DNA of 49,467 nucleotides from Sorangiineae bacterium NIC37A_2 (GTDB lineage: Bacteria; Myxococcota_A; Polyangia; Polyangiales; Polyangiaceae), in contig NASX01000036.1 in NCBI GenBank assembly GCA_002085155.1, positions 1 to 49,467 on the forward strand, in the 5' to 3' direction. Within the stretch, counting starts at the first letter, position 1. Every line of letters begins with the position of its first letter. Shown here piece after piece: positions 44,501 through 49,467 of this stretch. The notes under the pieces were generated by a model. The model saw nothing but the letters and a program-made list of their open reading frames with translations. It was not told the origin of the DNA and did no database searches. The translations under genes were made by a program, and so were the position numbers.

Positions 44501-44582
44501 CCTCGTTGCGGTGCCGCTGCGCGAGGAGTTGCCCCTTCCGCCCCCGGAACCGGTGATGTCCGGGGACGCGACGGCCCCGTAA
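41532..44582 (+). CDS. Membrane alkaline-phosphatase-superfamily protein (sulfatase fold) with HEAT repeats
   Basis: 1016 residues. N-terminal membrane part (about 1-210) with six or so helices, then a sulfatase-fold domain (about 270-640). Metal residues are visible: D279 (LLITIDALRADHVGAYG), and DHGEEFGEHG with HGTTVYEE later. At the position of the sulfatase active-site Cys/Ser the protein has Thr319 in TPHTSYSLTSLMTG, the nucleophile type of phosphoglycerol and phosphoethanolamine transferases, so it probably transfers or hydrolyses phosphodiesters, not sulfate. HEAT/PBS-lyase-like repeats (about 645-870, with DPFLRRKAAELLFSLGRE and DPALRRRAALAFALTGD) and a beta-rich end follow. Start overlaps greA's stop. 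Where the sulfatase fold faces (periplasm) is inferred. Confidence 0.85.
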   Translation: MQAFALGVGGAWLVLLAELCIAFGLRGQRLTSVWELMIGLGSLGPVWLSGAGLIGGIGGIFAERLRTSRSAATELGLLLALVGAAFGWGVGGGRHLSDPALRAGFAALCALGFGAAGTFGARLARRLRVERGEEGAGAPLILGIFAGVAALIIANHTVLVRLYPAFHGTLSGLSLLGGGLGLALLIPRAKRALPWILGVFGLAWAGLFPGSKSARTLDNFRVVALEGSPTLSLGVQLASRLAPPLPIDEAALARPLGARVVRTDGVDLRGKSFLLITIDALRADHVGAYGAERDVTPEIDALARDGHTFEFAYAATPHTSYSLTSLMTGKYMRPLLLQGAGADSELLPTLLQGYGYRTAAFYPPAVFFVDSERFQAFSEARLGFEYAWIEFAEGEKRVGQVASYLEKQPQDRPLFLWVHLFGPHEPYVKGSRDLGDRDVDRYDSEIFEADKTVGALVRLVRARDPGTVVIISADHGEEFGEHGGRYHGTTVYEEQVRVPMIWNGAGILSGRSDVPVQTVDVVPTLLSSLRIPVPPRVRGNDLTPWLSASEEKKPLPLGFAVAETDSMTLLAEGSERLICERETGACRLFDLTQDPKQKKDLGLARPERFEDLRRRARAFAATHGAYETRGLREGGRDLPEALVRGLAGDKEVAPEVARLLDDADPFLRRKAAELLFSLGREAQLSALRLAFSREEEESVRAALALALTRLGEPVALATDVLRSEDPALRRRAALAFALTGDLKGAEVLIEWWREPPSEEESRVLLEVFAKHRVKSAVPALVSRLSDVRLRPQIASTLGTIGDEGARPALLRALRQERYVSTRPVLFDALRRLGAKEELVVPLRMFLGMPDPLEGGVQLASELGLLEHVGGPTQKALATLRSLADSGVRVDVTVAPVSKDEAKEPVRLLVLAQSKGDTPGRVRVERARAAYAAPGDNRYRKRPELHGEGGLEVEIPPSKEPLQIDMGVLPGAKSGQQLSLNVLSMDAQVFALVAVPLREELPLPPPEPVMSGDATAP

Positions 44583-44655
44583 ATTGCCTCTGGGATCGAG
44601 CAGAACAGCCGCCGATCCCTCGCGCCTCGGGCTTCCCTTTGGTAAGGAGCCCGCC

Positions 44656-45741
44656 GTGGAATCTGAGGACCAGCCGCAAAACCGCCGGGCTCGGCGCGCG
44701 AGCGAGAAAAAGAACGCCGATCAGGGCGAGATCAAGGACCGCAATCAGAGGCTTCGGGCCGAAGTGCGCGGGACGAAGAAGCGAGCCACGAGCGCAGAGA
44801 AAGCGCGGGCGGCCCTCGATGCACAGGAGCGTCTGGACGACGTGCTCCTGCGCAGTACGGACGCTGCTGGTAAGTTCTTTGGCTCGAACTTCAACTGGCT
44901 CCAGTACCTGATCGTGCTCGGTGTGGCCGGCGGAATTGGCTACCTGTTCTGGAACTATCGCTCCGGAGTCGACCAGGCCAAGCGCGGCGATCAACTCGCC
45001 GAGGCCTTTGACGTGACCCACGGTCGCCTCGCTTCTGATGCCGCGCCGAAGACGAGCCAGTTTGGCCTCGTCGATACGCGCCCCGAGTTTGCGGATCCGG
45101 AGGCCCGCGCGAAGGCGAGCCAGGAGAAGTGGGCTGCGCTCGCGTCCTCGGAGCCTGCCCTCGAGCTCCACGCCCTTCTGGCCCAGGCTGGCGGAAAGTT
45201 TGACGGACGCGCTTTCGAGGACGCCATCAAGTCCTACGAAGCGATCCTCTCCCACCCCAAAGCCCAGAAGTCCCCGCTCATCCAGGCGCGCGCCGCCGAG
45301 GGCATCCTGCTCAGCTACGAGGCGCTTGGAAACTATGACAAGGCTCTCGACGCCGTGAAGCGCCTTCAGGGCGTCGCCGGACAGGCGCAGCTCGCGACCT
45401 ACCACGAGGCGCGCCTCGCGCTTCTCAAGGGCGACAAGACGCGCGCGAAGGAGCTTGTGGCCTCGCTCAGCGAGAAGCTCAAAAAATCCGAGAAACCGGG
45501 CTCAAGTCCCGGGTACCTGAGCGTTCAGGTGAGCGAGCTCGAGAAAACCCTCGATCCCAAACCTACGCTTCCGACCGGTGGTCTCTCCCCTGAAACGCTC
45601 GCGATGCTGCAGAAGCAGCTTGAAGAGCTCCAGAAGAACGCTGCTCAGAACGAGGGGCAGGAGGGTTCTGTCCCGTTCGATCCGATCCCGCTCTTGCCGG
45701 AGACGGACGAGCCGCAGGAGCCGAGCGAAGGGACCCCGTGA
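44656..45741 (+). CDS. YfgM-like membrane-anchored TPR protein
   Basis: 361 residues from the GTG at 44656, chosen for the AAGGAG Shine-Dalgarno six bases ahead (the frame is open from 44584). A basic, charged cytoplasmic N-terminus (about 1-80) leads to one transmembrane helix (81-100, NWLQYLIVLGVAGGIGYLFW) and a periplasmic region of TPR-like helices (LELHALLAQAGGKFDGRAFEDAIKSYEAIL, RAAEGILLSYEALGNYDKALDAVKRL). This is the TPR_21/YfgM architecture; YfgM interacts with PpiD and SecYEG in E. coli. The tail is Pro/Glu/Gln-rich. Followed by bamB with a GTGA overlap, as in the E. coli yfgM-bamB operon. Confidence 0.82.
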   Translation: MESEDQPQNRRARRASEKKNADQGEIKDRNQRLRAEVRGTKKRATSAEKARAALDAQERLDDVLLRSTDAAGKFFGSNFNWLQYLIVLGVAGGIGYLFWNYRSGVDQAKRGDQLAEAFDVTHGRLASDAAPKTSQFGLVDTRPEFADPEARAKASQEKWAALASSEPALELHALLAQAGGKFDGRAFEDAIKSYEAILSHPKAQKSPLIQARAAEGILLSYEALGNYDKALDAVKRLQGVAGQAQLATYHEARLALLKGDKTRAKELVASLSEKLKKSEKPGSSPGYLSVQVSELEKTLDPKPTLPTGGLSPETLAMLQKQLEELQKNAAQNEGQEGSVPFDPIPLLPETDEPQEPSEGTP

Positions 45742-47018
45742 GGCGCAGCCGCTCTCTCGCGATCTGCTTTGCCGGTCTGGGCGCGCTCGCCGCGTGTCAG
45801 ACCACGGGGCGCGCCCGACCTGAGGGTCCGGCCTGGGCACATCATCCTTCGTTCAGCCTCCAGCTCGCCTATTCGCGCGACCTGAGCGCCGCTTCGAAGG
45901 CGCAAGGAGAGCCCCACGAGAAGGGGCAGCCGGAAATTGACGCGATCGGGCGACGAGTCTTCGTCGGTTCGAGCGACGGGGCCCTCTACGCCATCGACGC
46001 GCCGAGCGGTGAGGTCCTGTGGCGCTTCGAGACTCTCGGTCCTGTCCAGAGTCAGCCGCTGTACGATCCCCGAGATAATGCCGTGTACTTTGGGTCCCAC
46101 GACGGCGCCCTGTACAAAGTCAACGCGGATACGGGGCGCCTGCACTATCGCGTCTTCACTCGCGCGGAGGTGGCCCGGCGCCCGGTGGTCCATGGGGACC
46201 TCGTCTACTTCACGAACGCCAACGACACGCTCATCGCGGTCCATCGGCGCACCGGCAAGATGGCCTGGTCGCACCACAGAAGCCCGGCCATGGGCATGGA
46301 AGTCGCTGGATATTCGGGGCCGTGCCTCTTTCGCGGGCTCATCTACCAGGGCTTCAGCGACGGAACAGCGACGGCTTTCGACGCGAAGACGGGCGAAGAG
46401 CGCTGGAGGCGCGTGGATTTGAGCGCTGACGCGGAAGACGTGCTCGGAGAAGTCCCTCAGTACCTCGACGTCGACACGACGCCCCTGGGCCTGGAGCTGG
46501 GCGTTGGACCCACTGTCATCTTTGGCCACTACCTGGGTGGCGTCTCCGCTCTCGACGCGGAGCTTGGAACCTTGCTCTGGTCGAACCCTGACGTGGTGGG
46601 TGTGAGCGATATCGTCTATTTCGAAGAGCCGATGCGCTACCAAGACGACGTCGAGGTGCCCGGTCGCCGCCTCATCATTGCCTCCACGGGGACGACCGGG
46701 CTCTGGGCGCTCGACCCTGAGACGGGTGCTCCCGTGTGGCGCCAGAACCTGCCTCGTGGCGGCGTTTCGGCGGTCACCAAGGTGAGCGGCCTTCTGCTTG
46801 TCGGCGCGAGCCAGCTCGGCGTCTACGCTCTGTCTCCGGTCGACGGCAGCGTGGTCGACGGGATGCATTTCGATCTCGGAGTCTCGGCGACCCCAGTTGG
46901 GTTCGGGCGTCGGGCCTTCGTGATGACCAATGGCGGGAACTTCCTGGCCTTCACGGTGGGGGCTCCGAGCGACCCGGATCGCTTCTCGCCTCTCTATAAC
47001 GGCTCCACGACCAATTGA
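45738..47018 (+). CDS. bamB: BamB-like PQQ-repeat lipoprotein
   Basis: 426 residues from the GTG at 45738. Signal peptide with lipobox ALAAC (Cys20). PQQ-like beta-propeller blades: VFVGSSDGALYAIDAPSGEVLWRFE, VYFGSHDGALYKVNADTGRLHYR, VYFTNANDTLIAVHRRTGKMAWSH, IYQGFSDGTATAFDAKTGEERWRR, VIFGHYLGGVSALDAELGTLLWS, LIIASTGTTGLWALDPETGAPVWRQ and a final blade. BamB scaffolds the BAM complex; the preceding yfgM-like gene and a bamD gene 5 kb away support the call over a PQQ dehydrogenase, which would be larger and carry catalytic residues. Start overlaps the upstream stop (GTGA). Confidence 0.88.
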   Translation: MRRSRSLAICFAGLGALAACQTTGRARPEGPAWAHHPSFSLQLAYSRDLSAASKAQGEPHEKGQPEIDAIGRRVFVGSSDGALYAIDAPSGEVLWRFETLGPVQSQPLYDPRDNAVYFGSHDGALYKVNADTGRLHYRVFTRAEVARRPVVHGDLVYFTNANDTLIAVHRRTGKMAWSHHRSPAMGMEVAGYSGPCLFRGLIYQGFSDGTATAFDAKTGEERWRRVDLSADAEDVLGEVPQYLDVDTTPLGLELGVGPTVIFGHYLGGVSALDAELGTLLWSNPDVVGVSDIVYFEEPMRYQDDVEVPGRRLIIASTGTTGLWALDPETGAPVWRQNLPRGGVSAVTKVSGLLLVGASQLGVYALSPVDGSVVDGMHFDLGVSATPVGFGRRAFVMTNGGNFLAFTVGAPSDPDRFSPLYNGSTTN

Positions 47019-47146
47019 TCGGCAGGCAAGCTCGAAAACCCGGCGACGCTGCGCTCCGTGGAGCTGCTGCCGCGTCTCAAAAGTCCCGAGCGCCTCGGAC
47101 TCCAAGAACCGCGTGTGAGCTCAGTTGAGCCGGCTCCTCGGGAAGC
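47019..47146. terminator. Convergent gap with large hairpin between bamB and the ComQ-like gene
   Basis: 128 bases. GTGAGCT (47115-47121) pairs with AGCTCAC (47144-47150), enclosing the palindrome GAGCCGGCTC. The distal arm covers the stop codon of the ComQ-like gene. No T-run follows in either direction, so a terminator role is only suggested. Confidence 0.4.
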
Positions 47147-48805
47147 TCACTCGGCCGCGAGAGCCGTCTCAGGGCCGAGCCAGCGTTCTATGAGGCTCGC
47201 CATGAGCTCGTCGGGCATCGCGAGACACATTTGCGCGTGCAGGTGTGCAGTCTCAAGGAGGCTCGTCTCGTAGTCCGCGCTAGCGTCTGATTGCTTCTGG
47301 GCGCGCTCGAGGATCGACCTCAAGCGTTCGGCGCTCTCAGCGGGCAGAGGGCTCCTGAGGACTTCGTGGCACGCTGCGCGAACGCGACTGTAGGCCGTGG
47401 GATCGAAGGCGCGCAGATAGCCCATGGCGAGCTGATCGGCGACATACTCTTCGTGCCACGCGTCGCTGCCGAGACGGTCCACCTGGCTGCGCCACGCGTG
47501 AAACATCTCATGGGCCAACAGAAGCGGGAGCGCGTCGAGCAGATAACCGAGGGCGCGCGTGTCGTTCCCGTCGAAGAGGGAAGAGTACGCGGGCAAGGTC
47601 TCCTCTTCGAGGCCATCGAGATCTGGATAGTGAATGACGTCCCGACAAGGATCGTAGAGGAAGAACGGTCGGTGCCAGGGTTCGAAGCTGACGTCCTTTT
47701 GGAATCCTCCCCGGAAACGTTCGCGGAAGAGCTGCGCCTGTTCAGCGATCGCTTTTGAGAAGCTCGCGCCGCCCTGGAAGATCGCCTCACTGACGGCGAG
47801 GGGCTCCGGCGAATAGAGGAGATTCGCGAGAGAGTCGACGATCGATAGCAGGATTCTCTTATGACCAAGCGAGCCACTAATAGCCGTGAGGATTTCGTGA
47901 ATCCGCTCGCGGGCGGCTTCGGTCGCCTGGGCACACGCGTCGAGCGCCCCGGAGTCCACGCACATGCTCCGGATCGCTTCGAGGGACTCGGGGTTGTCCA
48001 GGTTTTTACGGTGCCTCTCGTACTCTGCGCGCTCCGCCGTGGAGGCGCGCTCGTCGAAACAAGCGCGCAGATAGGTCGCCTTGTTCGTGAGGAGGTCGGG
48101 GCTCCGCTCCTTGCCGAAGACGTCGCGGACGTCATCGACCACCTGCGTCAACATCGCGAGCTGGCGGCCAAACTCGCCGATCTGTTCTGCGGATTTGAGA
48201 TCGGCACCCGCAGCGAGCGCTGCGCACTCGGCGACAAGCTGGACCGCGGAGGTCTTGCCGGCGTGCATCTCAAGCACCTGCGCCGGCGTCGGATGAGCGG
48301 AAGAAGAAGTGAGATCTTGGTGTTGTGCGCCGATCGCGATCAGAGAGATCCGGTGCATGGCACGGAGGCAGGCCATGCGTCTGGTCTCTAAGGGCTCGAG
48401 CTCCGCCGCCTGGCGCAGCGCGTCTTGCGCTAAGAACAGCAGAGCGAGCGCGGAGTTCGTTGCGATGGCGGGGCCCTCGGAGGCGTAGTGTTTGCCCTCG
48501 AGGTCCTCGTCCTGGACGTCATCGAACAGGTCGAGGGAGAGAATAAAAAAGCTACAGGACTCGGCGACGAGGAGACCTTTCTCGTCAATTTCCGGGGAAA
48601 ATAGCCGATAGCACCCATGGAAGAGGCCGAGTGGGTGGCCCCAGTCGTCGCCTCGCGCCGCACCGGTGTACATCTCGATCGTTCGAACGAGCAAGGAGAC
48701 CTGGTGCTCGGGGAAGCGCGGGTTCTGTGCGGAACGGAGCATGCGCTCACGAACCTTGGACAGGAACACGCGAAGAGAAGTCGCTCTCGTTTGACGGCAT
48801 GCCAT
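47147..48805 (-). CDS. ComQ-like isoprenyl-synthase domain fused to an HExxH metalloprotease-like domain
   Basis: 552 residues from the ATG at 48805; a GTG at 48853 adds 16 but lies at the edge of a hairpin. The N-terminal half (about 30-310) is a class I isoprenoid synthase: first Asp-rich motif ILSLDLFDDVQDED (DDxxD at 95-99), HAGKTSAVQLVAE (K184-T185) and second motif QVVDDVRDVFGKERSPDLLTNKATYL (DDxxD at 224-228). It resembles ComQ, which prenylates the ComX pheromone, and short-chain prenyl synthases. The C-terminal half has LLAHEMFHAWRSQ (HExxH at 432-436) and HEEYVADQLAMGYL (E453xxxD), a gluzincin-type zinc site. It lies 68 bases after a 37-codon peptide gene, the candidate substrate. 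The fusion is not one I know. Function inferred. Confidence 0.75.
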   Translation of the reverse strand: MACRQTRATSLRVFLSKVRERMLRSAQNPRFPEHQVSLLVRTIEMYTGAARGDDWGHPLGLFHGCYRLFSPEIDEKGLLVAESCSFFILSLDLFDDVQDEDLEGKHYASEGPAIATNSALALLFLAQDALRQAAELEPLETRRMACLRAMHRISLIAIGAQHQDLTSSSAHPTPAQVLEMHAGKTSAVQLVAECAALAAGADLKSAEQIGEFGRQLAMLTQVVDDVRDVFGKERSPDLLTNKATYLRACFDERASTAERAEYERHRKNLDNPESLEAIRSMCVDSGALDACAQATEAARERIHEILTAISGSLGHKRILLSIVDSLANLLYSPEPLAVSEAIFQGGASFSKAIAEQAQLFRERFRGGFQKDVSFEPWHRPFFLYDPCRDVIHYPDLDGLEEETLPAYSSLFDGNDTRALGYLLDALPLLLAHEMFHAWRSQVDRLGSDAWHEEYVADQLAMGYLRAFDPTAYSRVRAACHEVLRSPLPAESAERLRSILERAQKQSDASADYETSLLETAHLHAQMCLAMPDELMASLIERWLGPETALAAE

Positions 48806-48828
48806 GGGGGGCTCATTTCTGCGGCGGC

Positions 48829-48851
48829 GTCGAAGCCCCCCCGGCTTCGAC
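48829..48851. promoter_or_regulatory. Perfect hairpin between the small peptide gene and the fused enzyme gene
   Basis: GTCGAAGCC (48829-48837) and GGCTTCGAC (48843-48851) are exact complements around a five-base C/G loop. On the minus strand it lies 22 bases after the peptide stop. No T-run follows, so it may attenuate read-through or protect the peptide mRNA, giving more peptide than enzyme, as is common in peptide-modification loci. It also argues for the ATG start at 48805. Confidence 0.6.
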
Positions 48852-48873
48852 ACTTCCGCTGTGAAAAAACTAC

Positions 48874-48987
48874 TCAGACGACCGCGAAACCCTGAGCCGT
48901 CGACAAGGGAGCCTTGTCCGACTTCTGGGCAGCGAAGCGAGCGCGGAGGGATTCAGCGGAATGGGCCTTAACGTTCTCTTTTTTCAT
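48874..48987 (-). CDS. 37-residue peptide gene upstream of the ComQ-like enzyme (candidate precursor)
   Basis: An ATG at 48985-48987 is preceded by a near-ideal Shine-Dalgarno (AAGGAG, seven bases away) and opens 37 codons ending at TGA 48874-48876. The peptide begins MKKENVKAHSAESLR, is helical and basic in the middle (RARFAAQKSDK) and ends in a small neutral tail (STAQGFAVV). It has no Trp, Cys or Tyr, no signal peptide and no transmembrane helix. The size, ribosome-binding site and place directly before an isoprenyl-synthase/protease fusion suggest a precursor or signal peptide. It is 41 bases downstream of the receiver-like gene, in the same direction. Alternative: a small regulatory protein unrelated to the enzyme. 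Confidence 0.7.
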   Translation of the reverse strand: MKKENVKAHSAESLRARFAAQKSDKAPLSTAQGFAVV

Positions 48988-49028
48988 GGTGTTTCTCCTT
49001 AGGGGTATGTGATGGACTCAGGGGCGTT

Positions 49029-49424
49029 TCAAAGAAGCGCAAGAAGTTCTTTTGGACTCGAGGGCTTGCGGAAGACGGCGTCGATGGGGCCGCCGGCGCG
49101 GGCTTCGACCTCGGCTCCCGTCGCGAGGATGGCGCGCTCGATCGAGGCGTATTGACGGCGCCAGCGGGCGATCAATGTCGAGCCATTGGGCTTATTTTCT
49201 CCTAGATCGTGGCCGCAGACGACGTGCGTGGGGTTTGCGCCGAGGGCAAGCGCGCGCTCGGCGTCCTCCGGGGAGTGGGCGACGTGCACCGCCTCAAAAT
49301 GACGGCTTAGGCACCTTCGAAAGGACGACAGGGTGAGCGGATTGGTTTGAAGCACCAAGACCGCTCGGCGCTTGTCAGCTCTCGTGGTCGAAGCGGCGGA
49401 GGGCCGCTCTCCGGTTGCGTCCAT
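49029..49424 (-). CDS. Stand-alone receiver-like protein with degenerate acidic pocket
   Basis: 131 residues from the ATG at 49424 (a GTG at 49451 adds nine; the gene could also begin outside the window). Alternating beta/alpha pattern of a response-regulator receiver: AVLVLQTNPLTLSSFRRCLSRHF, HVVCGHDLGEN (candidate phospho-Asp D73), AILATGAE (switch Thr102) and VFRKPSSPKELLALL (conserved Lys120-Pro). The pair of acidic residues that normally binds Mg after beta-1 is replaced by Gln26-Thr27, so phosphorylation may be lost. No output domain. First visible gene of the peptide/ComQ-like locus. Confidence 0.7.
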   Translation of the reverse strand: MDATGERPSAASTTRADKRRAVLVLQTNPLTLSSFRRCLSRHFEAVHVAHSPEDAERALALGANPTHVVCGHDLGENKPNGSTLIARWRRQYASIERAILATGAEVEARAGGPIDAVFRKPSSPKELLALL

Positions 49425-49467
49425 GGCTCGACAGTGCAGCCGGCTGGACACTGATCCAAATTTTTTT

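Noticed and set aside
49457-49467. T-run at the window end as a terminator
   Set aside because: No stem can be seen within the window, and the sequence ends there.

Overview
This is a high-GC chromosomal window, densely packed with bacterial genes. It has many short-signal lipoproteins, frequent ATGA/GTGA/TGATG start-stop overlaps, alanine- and proline-rich tails, a complete Bam-type outer-membrane context and menaquinone biosynthesis. Together these suggest a Gram-negative member of the Myxococcota (myxobacteria-like, probably Polyangia). That placement is inferred from gene content and composition, not from a marker gene. No rRNA, tRNA, CRISPR array, insertion sequence or prophage was recognised.

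Layout. 1-13 kb is housekeeping: the end of a universal stress protein, an acyl-CoA synthetase, miaB, a gamma-carbonic anhydrase, an isolated thiS, a VanW-domain protein next to an L,D-transpeptidase lipoprotein (both cell-wall related), an ABC-F ATPase with two small lipoproteins in one minus-strand operon, and alanine dehydrogenase coupled to a DUF454 membrane protein. 13-17 kb holds a large GT-C-like membrane protein and a pirin. 17-26 kb is a minus-strand menaquinone cluster. In transcription order it is a GbsR/MarR-type regulator, ubiE/menG, menF, menD, menH, menA, menC and menE. menB is not in the window. A near-perfect palindrome sits directly in front of the regulator gene.

26-41 kb holds a Rep/UvrD-type helicase with a long Pro/Ala tail ending in a sliding-clamp-like motif, a lone cytochrome oxidase subunit III, guaA, a PEGA lipoprotein, a catalytically degenerate M16-like lipoprotein, an ECF-like sigma factor with striking inverted repeats around it, a ChaN-like lipoprotein, a HelD-type helicase, an unknown 221-residue protein, a hydrolase and a BamD-like lipoprotein. 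41-47 kb reads rightward: greA, an alkaline-phosphatase-superfamily/HEAT membrane protein, a YfgM-like TPR protein and a BamB-like lipoprotein (the yfgM-bamB order of E. coli).

The most unusual part is the right end, 47.1-49.4 kb, minus strand. A stand-alone receiver-like protein that lacks the acidic pair is followed by a 37-codon peptide gene with a strong Shine-Dalgarno. That is followed by a protein that joins a ComQ/polyprenyl-synthase-like domain (two DDxxD motifs) to an HExxH zinc-protease-like domain. A perfect hairpin separates the peptide gene from the enzyme gene. The arrangement recalls ComQ-ComX pheromone loci, but the peptide has no Trp or Cys and the protease fusion is not part of that system. 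It is proposed here as a candidate undescribed peptide-modification or signalling locus.
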